Shown: in pieces, positions 17,573 to 25,341 of the stretch | Layout of the letters: every line of letters starts with the position of its first letter | How positions within the stretch are numbered: position 1 is the stretch's first letter | Assembly: GCA_946407735.1 (NCBI GenBank) | Contig: CAMJPL010000003.1 | Coordinates: 89,457-153,456 of the forward strand | From: an uncultured Clostridia bacterium | GTDB lineage: Bacteria; Bacillota; Clostridia; Oscillospirales; CAG-272 | Length of the DNA stretch: 64,000 nt | Reading direction: 5' to 3' | Notes under the pieces: model-generated | What the model saw: only the letters and a program-made list of their open reading frames with translations | Databases searched by the model: none | Told to the model about the DNA's origin: nothing | Program-made: the position numbers and the translations under genes

Positions 17573-18355
17573 TCACATATTCGGCTCAAATCCAAGCCAT
17601 TTCAGCACTGTCCTTATCTTATCGTCCCAGTATCGCCAGCTGTGGTCGCCGTGCGACTCCTCATACGTAAGGTTGTAGCCGTTTTTCATGAGCGCGTCGC
17701 GCATCGTCCTGTTCTGATCGAGAAGGAAATCCTCGGTGCCGCACCACATGTATATCTTTGGGAGAGGCTGACCGCTTTTCGCCAGCTTTTCAGCCTGAGA
17801 GACGAGATCGAACCTGCTTCCGGCGAAATCCTCCCGCTGTCCGAATATGCTGAGCCAGTAAGGCTCGCCGTCCGACGTCAGATTGTCCACATCGCGGTGA
17901 GCCATATCCACGGCGCCCGAAAGCGAGGCGACGGCGCAGAATCTGTCCGGCGCGTTGAGACCGATATTCATGGCTCCGTAACCTCCCATTGACAAACCAG
18001 CGCAGAAATTATCCTCACGCTCTCCCGATATCTGCGGGAACAGGAGCCTGACGGTCGACGGCAGCTCGGCGGAGATAAAATCGAAATAGCCTCCGTACCG
18101 CCCGAGACAGCTCATGTTAACATACCACGACATCTGAGCCGACGGCATGACGACGGCGAGGTCGAGCCCGTCGACATACCGCTCGATGTTCGTAAGCTGC
18201 AGCCACGACATGCTGTCGCCGCTCATTCCGTGAAGCAGATAGAGAACCGGGAATTTTCCGTCCGGCCGCGGAGATCTTCTCTGCGGAAGAATCACGTTCA
18301 TCTCGGTCTGCATGCCGAGAGCTTCCGAAAAGAAACGGGTCTGGCAGATAACCAT
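17573..18355 (-). CDS. Esterase, alpha/beta-hydrolase (esterase D / EstA-like)
   Basis: A 260-residue serine esterase of the putative-esterase (D/feruloyl/tributyrin) family, probably cytosolic and removing acetyl or aromatic acyl groups from sugars. It has an oxyanion segment LLHGMSGD, the nucleophile elbow GLSMGGYGA, a downstream acidic residue and the catalytic histidine in SHGDHSW near the C-terminus. GTG at 18364 is an alternative start; the ATG at 18355 is preferred on spacing, though neither has a strong ribosome site. A promoter lies at 18393-18421. The pilin gene begins 24 bp downstream, so the two may share a transcript despite unrelated functions. Confidence 0.88.
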   Translation of the reverse strand: MVICQTRFFSEALGMQTEMNVILPQRRSPRPDGKFPVLYLLHGMSGDSMSWLQLTNIERYVDGLDLAVVMPSAQMSWYVNMSCLGRYGGYFDFISAELPSTVRLLFPQISGEREDNFCAGLSMGGYGAMNIGLNAPDRFCAVASLSGAVDMAHRDVDNLTSDGEPYWLSIFGQREDFAGSRFDLVSQAEKLAKSGQPLPKIYMWCGTEDFLLDQNRTMRDALMKNGYNLTYEESHGDHSWRYWDDKIRTVLKWLGFEPNM

Positions 18356-18392
18356 AGTAATCACATCCGAATTAAATATATTATTTTAAATT

Positions 18393-18421
18393 ATTATACA
18401 ATATCGGCGGATGATTTTCAA
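18393..18421 (-). promoter_or_regulatory. Sigma-A promoter for the esterase (and possibly pilin) genes
   Basis: Minus strand TTGAAA (18416-18421), 17-bp spacer, TATAAT (18393-18398). Confidence 0.75.
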
Positions 18422-18465
18422 GATGTCAGCGAAAAAAATTCCCGGAATCCGCAAAAAATAAATCG

Positions 18466-18491
18466 GCCGGTCCGCGTTATCGCGGACCGGC
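18466..18491 (-). terminator. Intrinsic terminator after the membrane protein gene at 18517
   Basis: Perfect 11-bp stem GCCGGTCCGCG (18466-18476) with CGCGGACCGGC (18481-18491), a 4-nt loop, and on the minus strand a following T-rich tract including TTTTTT. Confidence 0.88.
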
Positions 18492-18516
18492 TTCAAAAAA
18501 GTGTGATTTCAATATA

Positions 18517-19284
18517 TCATTCGCTTTCCGTCTGCGCTTCGTCTATCTCAAGCGCTTCGGGATCGTAGCCCTCCGGGAATTCAAAGGCGAACAGGTCGCG
18601 CATCATCTCGGCGTTCCAGTTCCATTTTTCCTCTGTCTTCTCTCTGCCGGTGAAGATGGATATCGTCGATATCGTCCTCATGCAGAGCACCGTGTCCTCG
18701 GGAAGTCTCGCGAAGACCTTGAAATACTGCGCGAAGTTGGTGTCGCTGAGCAGTACGCCGTAATCGTCTATCGCGTAGTCCGGCTTTGAGCCGAGGACGT
18801 CTGACAGCTTCACGAAACCGGCGGCGGCTTTGACCTCGTTGTACCAGTACGGGTCGAGAAGACATATCACCACCTCGCCTGCGAAGATCTGCTGATTGAA
18901 GCTGTTTTCGGCTTCGCGCAGACCGTTCCCGTCGATGACGACGTTGTCTATGGCATCCGCCGAGTTCGAGCCGGTTTTCGCGTTCTGCCGCACCTCGCGC
19001 ACCTGATCGTCGGTGAGAAGGACGATGTTGGTGAATTCGGCTCCCATCTCGCCGTCGCCGTTGTAGTCCTTCGACATGACGGCCTCGAACGCCGCCTCGA
19101 CCTCTCCGACCTCGCGCGGGGAGAAGACATACGGCCCGGTGTACAGGATATTCACGTCGATCTTGTCCTTCGTCGTCATCTGGACGATGCCGATTATGCA
19201 GAAGATGCCGAAAAAGAGGGCGATCAGCGTCGGCCATTTGTAATGATACCAGTAATTATCGAGCTTTTTCAGCAGATTTGACAT
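18517..19284 (-). CDS. Membrane-anchored protein of unknown function
   Basis: I do not recognise this 255-residue protein. A short cytosolic N-terminus (SNLLKKLDNYWYHYKWP) leads into one transmembrane helix (TLIALFFGIFCIIGIVQM), and the rest should be extracellular. The outer part has NILYTGPY and a DPYWYN segment, loosely recalling periplasmic-binding-type folds, and ends in an acidic tail. The N-terminus with Trp/Tyr before one helix is a pattern I associate with small Clostridia membrane proteins of unknown role. It has its own promoter and terminator, and the ribosome site GAAAGGATC is acceptable. Confidence 0.75.
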   Translation of the reverse strand: MSNLLKKLDNYWYHYKWPTLIALFFGIFCIIGIVQMTTKDKIDVNILYTGPYVFSPREVGEVEAAFEAVMSKDYNGDGEMGAEFTNIVLLTDDQVREVRQNAKTGSNSADAIDNVVIDGNGLREAENSFNQQIFAGEVVICLLDPYWYNEVKAAAGFVKLSDVLGSKPDYAIDDYGVLLSDTNFAQYFKVFARLPEDTVLCMRTISTISIFTGREKTEEKWNWNAEMMRDLFAFEFPEGYDPEALEIDEAQTESE

Positions 19285-19316
19285 GATTTCAGATCCTTTC
19301 CGTATTATCTTCCGCT

Positions 19317-19345
19317 ATTATATCATACGGCAGGCGTCATTTCAA
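19317..19345 (-). promoter_or_regulatory. Sigma-A promoter for the membrane protein gene at 18517-19284
   Basis: Minus strand TTGAAA (19340-19345), 17-bp spacer, TATAAT (19317-19322), 32 bp from the start codon. Confidence 0.75.
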
Positions 19346-19415
19346 GATGATATAGATGAAATGAATCTTAATTTGCGCTTATATGAGCGAAACGTGATCT
19401 TTTCCCGCGATCATC

Positions 19416-19444
19416 TTGAAATTCCGCCGGAGTCATGTTATAAT
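19416..19444 (+). promoter_or_regulatory. Sigma-A promoter for the SLH-protease gene
   Basis: TTGAAA (19416-19421), 17-bp spacer, TATAAT (19439-19444), divergent from the promoter at 19317-19345 and 89 bp before the ATG. Confidence 0.75.
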
Positions 19445-19533
19445 ATACTTCAAAGAAAAACGCGGCGGATAATAAACGTGAGATATCGGTCCGGCCGCGG
19501 GAGAATATCTTTCCGGATGCGGAGAATCAGGAT

Positions 19534-21789
19534 ATGGGAATTGATATCGTCAGAAAAACGGCGGCGGTCATGCTGTGCGTTCTCATGATTATCGGCGCGC
19601 TGCCGCTTTGCATATCTGCCGAGGAGCGCGATACGTCGTTTGAAAGCGGGCTTGCCTCCGATCTCAAGGCGCTCGGTCTGTTCAAAGGAGTTTCCGACAC
19701 CGAGTTCGACCTCGGGCGGGAGCCTACGAGGATCGAGGCGGTGATCATGCTCGTGAGGCTGCTCGGAAAAGAGGGCGAGGCTACCGAGAAGAAGCAGTAC
19801 TGTCCGTTCGCTGACGTGCCCGAATGGGCGAACAACCACATCGGCTGGGCGTGGAGACAGGGACTCACCGCCGGACGGTCTAAGGTAGAATTCGGCGCGG
19901 GCAACTGCTCGGCGGCGGCTTTTCTCACCTTCGTCCTGCGCGCCCTCGGCTACGACGATACCGATGGCAGGGATTTCACATGGGACAAGCCGTTCGATCT
20001 CGCGAAGGAAGCGGGGATACTGCCGGATTATGTCGATCTCGATACATTCCTCAGAGCCGACGCCGTCGTGGTGGCGTACGCCGCGCTGTCATCGAAGATA
20101 AAGAACGGCGACGTGACCCTCGCCGAAAAGCTCGCTTCGGAAGGCGTTTTCTCACAGCAGGCGTTCCGCGAGATTTACCGCCCGTCCGCTGTCGGCTCCC
20201 ATAAAGGCGGCAAAAAAACTATGACCGCGGCCGAGATATACGAGATGTGCTCCCCGGCGGTGTTCTATGTCGAAACTAAGGATATCGACGGCGATACCTA
20301 TGCGTCGGGGTCGGGATTCTTCATCTCGGACAACGGGACGGCGGTGACGAACCGCCACGTCATCAAAAACGCTGCGTCGGCGGACATCTATCTCACCGAC
20401 GGCAGGACAGGGCATATCACATCCGTTTTGTATTCGCTGTACGGCCTTGACAGCGTCGTTGTGGCTACCGATCTCGACGATACCCCGTATCTTGAGCTCG
20501 CCGACTCGTCGTCCGTCACCGGAGGCGAGGAGATCTTCGCGATAGGCAATCCCGAGGGGCTGAAAAGCACGATATCCGACGGGATAATATCGAATCCCCG
20601 CCGCGACGATTTCGACGGCATGATCCAGATAACCGCCCCCATATCTCACGGCTCGTCGGGAGGCGCGCTGATCGACAAGAGCGGCAGAGCTGTCGGCATC
20701 ACCACGGCGACACTCGAATCGGGGCAGAATCTCAACTTTGCCGTACCGATAAACGAGGCCGTGCCGCACCGCGTTTCGTCGTACACCGAGGTGGGAGGCT
20801 TATCGCTTTCCGAGTTCCTTGCGCAGGACGCGGTCGATCTGTACGAGAACCGCCCCGAGCCGGGCGCCTGCGCCTGGCTTGAGTCTGAGCCGAACAACAC
20901 ATTCGACCGTGCCGGAGAGCTTGAGAACGGCGATACCTTCTACGGATCGCTGTCGGACGGCGATATGGATTTATGGCTCTACTGGGCCAACACGACCGGA
21001 CGGATGATCGTTACCCTATATACCGACGCCGAGCTCGAGGCTGCGAAGTACATAGCCCTGGCGTCGTACATCTTCTTCGACGCCACGGATCTCAGATACG
21101 GCGATCTCGTCTCGTATGACGACGGCACGTACGGTCAGACGCTCGAGTTCGATGTCAAAACGCCGGGCACGTACGTGGTGGATATATCTATATACGGCAA
21201 GGATGATGTCGGTGATCTCGACTATGTCTTCTACTTTGAGTTCATCCCCGACGATTCCAGCGGCGGATCGTATTCATCGAACGCCGTCGACGAAACGTCC
21301 GCGGCCTCGGCGTGCGCCGAGATAGGGCGATATCTTGAGCGGAGCGGCGATACGGAGGAGGATCCTGACGGCGGGACATATTATTACATCGAGAACCGCG
21401 TCCCGTCGGACGACGTCGAAAAGACCTTCTCGATGGTATGGTATCCGTCGAACGGAGCGCTGATAGCAATGCTCGTCTATGTCGATGACGCCGGAATGGA
21501 GACTTTCGCGTATCTGAGATACGACGATTACGGCGCCGGCTCCGACAGCAGGATATTCGCGATAGAGGAGTATGACGGCGATCTCGAGCGGTACGGCGAC
21601 GGGACTCTCAGCCCTTCATCGTTCGGTCCCGACACGGCGCTCACCTTTGAGACATACACGGGATCGGGCCTGTACAGGACGAGGATGCTGTCGGAGGCGG
21701 TCAGGATGATATCCGAGATACTTTCCCTCACCGATGAGTTCTGCGCCGGGTACGGCATAAGCGCCGATACGTCGCAGCTCGGTTTCTGA
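19534..21789 (+). CDS. Secreted SLH-like / trypsin-like serine protease / PPC-domain protein
   Basis: A 751-residue exported protein. A signal peptide (AAVMLCVLMIIGALPLCISA) is followed by SLH-like repeats (about 35-215, including FADVPEWANNHIGWAW) that may hold it to the cell wall. An HtrA/DegP-type protease domain (about 235-415) has a triad readable as His275 (TNRHVI), Asp306 (GLDSVVV) and Ser375 (SHGSSGGALI). A pre-peptidase C-terminal-type beta-sandwich (about 430-560) starts at ESEPNNTFDRA, and there is an unrecognised C-terminal region. No PDZ domain is seen. GGAGAA lies about 8 nt before the ATG. It likely degrades or processes extracellular proteins and is transcribed alone. Confidence 0.85.
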   Translation: MGIDIVRKTAAVMLCVLMIIGALPLCISAEERDTSFESGLASDLKALGLFKGVSDTEFDLGREPTRIEAVIMLVRLLGKEGEATEKKQYCPFADVPEWANNHIGWAWRQGLTAGRSKVEFGAGNCSAAAFLTFVLRALGYDDTDGRDFTWDKPFDLAKEAGILPDYVDLDTFLRADAVVVAYAALSSKIKNGDVTLAEKLASEGVFSQQAFREIYRPSAVGSHKGGKKTMTAAEIYEMCSPAVFYVETKDIDGDTYASGSGFFISDNGTAVTNRHVIKNAASADIYLTDGRTGHITSVLYSLYGLDSVVVATDLDDTPYLELADSSSVTGGEEIFAIGNPEGLKSTISDGIISNPRRDDFDGMIQITAPISHGSSGGALIDKSGRAVGITTATLESGQNLNFAVPINEAVPHRVSSYTEVGGLSLSEFLAQDAVDLYENRPEPGACAWLESEPNNTFDRAGELENGDTFYGSLSDGDMDLWLYWANTTGRMIVTLYTDAELEAAKYIALASYIFFDATDLRYGDLVSYDDGTYGQTLEFDVKTPGTYVVDISIYGKDDVGDLDYVFYFEFIPDDSSGGSYSSNAVDETSAASACAEIGRYLERSGDTEEDPDGGTYYYIENRVPSDDVEKTFSMVWYPSNGALIAMLVYVDDAGMETFAYLRYDDYGAGSDSRIFAIEEYDGDLERYGDGTLSPSSFGPDTALTFETYTGSGLYRTRMLSEAVRMISEILSLTDEFCAGYGISADTSQLGF

Positions 21790-21824
21790 TCCTATTCATG
21801 AAGTGAGAAATAATTGTATATAAT

Positions 21825-21857
21825 ATCCGCCTCCGCTCGGTCAGAGCGGAGGCGGAT
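21825..21857. terminator. Bidirectional terminator between convergent protease and phosphoesterase genes
   Basis: Perfect 14-bp stem ATCCGCCTCCGCTC (21825-21838) with its complement (21844-21857) and a 5-nt loop; only a short T-rich tail. Confidence 0.75.
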
Positions 21858-21874
21858 CGTTAATAAGTCAATCT

Positions 21875-22852
21875 TCAGAGCAGGTGACTTACGTCGATGT
21901 AGCAGTGCCCGAGATCGCGGATGCCGCCGTCGCCGAAGCGGACGACGGTTCCGCCGTTCAGACGCGGATCCCAGTAGCATCCGGCGCCGCATTTCAGCGA
22001 GTAGACGAGATCGACGCCGCGGTAGTTTATGACCGTGTTGTTTACATGATCGTGCCCGGCTATGAGGATCTTCGTATGGCCGAGCTTATGTATCACTTCA
22101 AAAACGCCGTCGTCCGCGGGATAGCTGCCGATGCTCTCGTACGTTACGCCGTAGGATGAACGGAAGTCATCCTTCCATCCGATGCCGAGCGCGCTGTCGA
22201 GCGGGGTGATCGCCTTTTTGTCGGCGTCCGGAAGGTATGCCGCCGCCAGAGCGTCACGGTATGCGTAGACCGGGATATGCATGATAAGGACCGAATCGGG
22301 GCATCCGGAGGCTCTGAGAGCATTCACCTGTTCTTCATACCAGACGATCTGCTCCGGCAGCAGCTTCGCCCAGCCGCTGTCAACGGTCCCGTCCTCCTTT
22401 GTATACGGCATCCTGTCGTGGGAATCCATCATGATGACGCCGGAGATGATCCGGCCGCCCGACTCGACGGATATAACGTAGTTGCCGTTTCCGAGGGCCT
22501 TATCGCCCTTTTCATATACAAAGTGAGCCTTGGAAAGATAGTAGTCGGCAATCGAATCTATATATCCGGGTCCGTCCTGATTGTCATGATTTCCCCATAC
22601 GGCGCACCACGGTATGCCGTATGACTCGACAAGATCGGCGAGCATATGATACGCCCTTGTCTGACCCGCCCAGGCGAGGTCGCCGGAGATCGTTATCAGG
22701 TCCGGCGACACCCGCTTTATCGTTTCGGACACCGTGTACTCGAGGATGGCGCGGTTTTTGTGTCCCGCCTCCCATTCGCCGTCGCTCAGCTGAGGATCGG
22801 AGAGGTTGAGCAGGATGAAATCCCTGCCGGGATCTTTGCGGAGCTTTATCAT
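21875..22852 (-). CDS. Calcineurin-like metallophosphoesterase
   Basis: A 325-residue metallophosphoesterase with the complete metal-binding set: DPQ (DxH position altered to DPQ), GDLAW, WGNHD, MHIP and GHDH. These coordinate two metals for hydrolysis of a phosphomonoester or diester. The first motif reads SDPQ instead of the canonical SDxH, a noteworthy change in a metal ligand position. There is no signal peptide, so it is probably cytosolic. It is the last gene of a four-gene operon and starts 3 bp after the aminotransferase stop, with a GAGG ribosome site inside that gene's end. Confidence 0.87.
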   Translation of the reverse strand: MIKLRKDPGRDFILLNLSDPQLSDGEWEAGHKNRAILEYTVSETIKRVSPDLITISGDLAWAGQTRAYHMLADLVESYGIPWCAVWGNHDNQDGPGYIDSIADYYLSKAHFVYEKGDKALGNGNYVISVESGGRIISGVIMMDSHDRMPYTKEDGTVDSGWAKLLPEQIVWYEEQVNALRASGCPDSVLIMHIPVYAYRDALAAAYLPDADKKAITPLDSALGIGWKDDFRSSYGVTYESIGSYPADDGVFEVIHKLGHTKILIAGHDHVNNTVINYRGVDLVYSLKCGAGCYWDPRLNGGTVVRFGDGGIRDLGHCYIDVSHLL

Positions 22853-22855
22853 CCC

Positions 22856-24019
22856 TTACCTCAGCTTCGCTGCCATGGCGTCGAGCCCGGCCTCGTCCAG
22901 ATCGGGATTCACGCCGACGTATACGGCTCTCGACAGCAGATCGAGGGTCTTTTTGCACATATCGGCGGAGTAGTCGGTCTGCAGCCCCTGATTTTCCTCG
23001 AATTTGAAGGGATCGAACTTCGGGTTGAAGGCTCCGCGCTTCTCCATGATAGGCGTCCAGTTCGAATAGACGTGCTTTCCGGTGTCTATCGGGCGCGTGC
23101 CGCCGATGCCGGCTTCGTCGGCCTTCGCCTTGAAGGCGAGAGCCTCCTTCTCGGTATCGAAGAAGAAGGGAAGGGTTGTCCCGCAGTCGCCGTCGATATC
23201 GTTCGACTTTATGAACCCGTAAACGTCCCCGAGCTTGTCCATCAGATAACGCTTATTGCGCCTAAGATCGGCGAGTATCGGATCCAGCTTTTTCAGCTGC
23301 TCGCGCATTATCGCGCCTGTGAACTCGGAAACCCTGAATTCGGTGCCGCAGAACTGCGCTTCGGAGATGCCGTCGAGCTGATTGCCGAAATAGGCTATCG
23401 CCGACGAGTCGTGGTAGATGAGCCCGCGCTCGTATATCGTCCTGTCGTCGGTCACGAGAGCGCCGCCCTCGCCGGAGGTTATCACCTTGAAGAAGTTGAA
23501 GCTGAACGCGCCGGCGTCGCCTATCGTGCCAAGCCTCTTTCCTTTATACGATCCGCCGTCCGACTGGCAGGCGTCCTCAAGTACGAACACGCCGTGCTTC
23601 TTTGCGATGGCGCGGATCCTGTCCATGTCGCAGGGGAAGCCCTGGATGTGCACCGGGATGACGGCCTTCGTGTGAGAGCTGATCTTCTTCTCGAAATCGT
23701 CGGGATCGAGGGTAAGCGACTCGTCGGCTTCGGCGATCACGGGCACGGCTCCCGTCGACGTCACGGCGATGGCGGTGGCGATATATGTGTACGCCGGCAC
23801 TATGACTTCGTCTCCCGGGCCGACTCCCATGCCGATGAGCGCCGACGTCAGCGCGGCGCTGCCGCTCGTCATCAGCAGCGCGTACTTCACGCCAAGCTTT
23901 TCCTTCAGCTCCTCCTCGAAGTGCATGCACTCCTTGGCTCCGCCGTTTATCTTGAACAGATCGCGGCTTTTTATGACGCGGGTAATGGCGTCTATCTCTT
24001 CCTGTCCTATCCTGTACAT
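22856..24019 (-). CDS. DegT/DnrJ/EryC1/StrS family PLP-dependent aminotransferase
   Basis: A 387-residue enzyme of the sugar aminotransferase family, which uses PLP to convert keto-sugars (often nucleotide-linked) into amino-sugars. The PLP lysine is in FNFFKVITSGEGG; other marks are VPAYTYIATA, the aspartate in EDACQSDGGSYKG, and a small domain with GGTRPIDTGKH. The phenylalanine-rich FNFFK replaces the common SFHxxK. It sits 4 bp after the ceramidase-like gene and 3 bp before the phosphoesterase gene. No nucleotide-sugar epimerase or glycosyltransferase is nearby, so the acceptor may be a free sugar or cyclitol, as in StrS-type inositol aminotransferases. Confidence 0.92.
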   Translation of the reverse strand: MYRIGQEEIDAITRVIKSRDLFKINGGAKECMHFEEELKEKLGVKYALLMTSGSAALTSALIGMGVGPGDEVIVPAYTYIATAIAVTSTGAVPVIAEADESLTLDPDDFEKKISSHTKAVIPVHIQGFPCDMDRIRAIAKKHGVFVLEDACQSDGGSYKGKRLGTIGDAGAFSFNFFKVITSGEGGALVTDDRTIYERGLIYHDSSAIAYFGNQLDGISEAQFCGTEFRVSEFTGAIMREQLKKLDPILADLRRNKRYLMDKLGDVYGFIKSNDIDGDCGTTLPFFFDTEKEALAFKAKADEAGIGGTRPIDTGKHVYSNWTPIMEKRGAFNPKFDPFKFEENQGLQTDYSADMCKKTLDLLSRAVYVGVNPDLDEAGLDAMAAKLR

Positions 24020-24023
24020 ATGT

Positions 24024-25334
24024 TTACACTCCGCTTTCGATTATTCTGAGATTATCGTTTACGGCGTACCAGTCGGCGTTGTCCACCATATTGAACAGAC
24101 CGGCGCACCTGAACACATCGACCTCATATCCGCCGCGGCAGAGCTCGCTCTGCACCGGCAGATATCCGTTGGTTCCGTTCGAGCAGGCGAGACTGAGGGT
24201 GTGGCGTATGCCTGAGTACTGCCTGAGCCTTATCGAGATCTCGCTGAAGATCTCGAACGGGAAGGGGATGAATACGATATCGCCGACGCGGATGATGGTC
24301 TGGTCGATGATATATCCCTCCGGCATGTCGGTCCTTCCGGACTCGAGGTATTCCTCGACCTCCTTCAGATGACCGTACCACAGCTTCTGGACGTTTATCA
24401 GCTTTTCCGGCTCGGTGTAGCCGGAGAGCTCCTTCTTCACAGCGTCAAGCTCCGGCATCGGCTTGTAGGGAAGCGTCACCTTTCCGTGATAAGCCGTTGT
24501 CCCGGGGACCGAATAGGTCTTTATCTTATTGTATATCCTCATCGCGTCCGAAGCCGCCTGCGAGCCGAGCTCCTCGACGTAGCTTATGTCGCCTACCGTC
24601 AGTCCGTTCGTCAGCCTCGGCCCGACGTCGCCCTCGGCTCCGTTTATGTACGTGCTGATCGTGCCGGTGAGCTTTTCCATACGGTCGAGCATCATGCCGG
24701 ACCAGTCGCGGGTGATCTCATGCGCGCAGCCGCACGCCGTCCCGTGGCAGCCGTAGTGGACGATGTTCACTATGCCTTTTTTGTCGTCGGCGCGGCGTAT
24801 CGCCATTACCGTCATGACGGGATCGAACGCCCCCCACGGGTTCTGACCGAGGGATATCCTGTCGTCGCGGTTGAGCTGACGGCGGTTTATGCCGACAAGG
24901 CTCTCGCCGTCCTCGACTCCCATCTCCGCCTCGCAGAGATTTTCCGCCGCTTCCTTCGCCGCCCTGGCGACAGCCGGGCGGAGTATCGATTCGATATACC
25001 CGAAATCGACTTCTCCCCAGCCGTCCATGCCTGCGACGTTAGGTGCGCAGTGGGTGTGCGTGGCGGCGAGGATGATGTCCTTCCGCTCGAGCCCAGCGGC
25101 CTCGGCGGCCGAGTCGCGAAGCGACTCGGATATGTCGTTCCTTATCTCACAGACGGTAGCCGAGATAAGTATGTTTGTCTTCACGCCGTCGGAAAATGCC
25201 ACGGCGGTGACATCGAGCGGGTCGTGGACCGACGTCGAGAAGACGTCAGGCCTGTACCCGAATAAAGCCGTCCCGATCGGAGGCGTGATATCCTGTTTCG
25301 AAGCGCCGCAAAGGAATTTCATATCAGAATTCAT
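24024..25334 (-). CDS. Neutral/alkaline ceramidase-like (non-lysosomal ceramidase N-terminal domain) hydrolase
   Basis: A 436-residue protein with the hallmarks of the neutral ceramidase N-terminal domain family: the opening GASKQDITPPIG..LFGY, ATHTHCAPN with metal-binding histidines, the HGTACG region, and C-terminal NGTNGYLP..GGYEVD. The family binds zinc and hydrolyses amides, but many bacterial members in sugar operons have no proven ceramide activity. No signal peptide is present, which argues against an extracellular ceramidase. The ATG at 25334 gives an AAAGTGAG ribosome site; an in-frame ATG at 25322 is possible. It starts 7 bp after the hydrolase gene upstream. Confidence 0.82.
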   Translation of the reverse strand: MNSDMKFLCGASKQDITPPIGTALFGYRPDVFSTSVHDPLDVTAVAFSDGVKTNILISATVCEIRNDISESLRDSAAEAAGLERKDIILAATHTHCAPNVAGMDGWGEVDFGYIESILRPAVARAAKEAAENLCEAEMGVEDGESLVGINRRQLNRDDRISLGQNPWGAFDPVMTVMAIRRADDKKGIVNIVHYGCHGTACGCAHEITRDWSGMMLDRMEKLTGTISTYINGAEGDVGPRLTNGLTVGDISYVEELGSQAASDAMRIYNKIKTYSVPGTTAYHGKVTLPYKPMPELDAVKKELSGYTEPEKLINVQKLWYGHLKEVEEYLESGRTDMPEGYIIDQTIIRVGDIVFIPFPFEIFSEISIRLRQYSGIRHTLSLACSNGTNGYLPVQSELCRGGYEVDVFRCAGLFNMVDNADWYAVNDNLRIIESGV

Positions 25335-25341
25335 CTCACTT

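Noticed and set aside
22646..24049. 467-codon open frame opposite the DegT aminotransferase and the end of its neighbour
   Set aside because: It crosses two clearly coding genes on the other strand and has no family motif.
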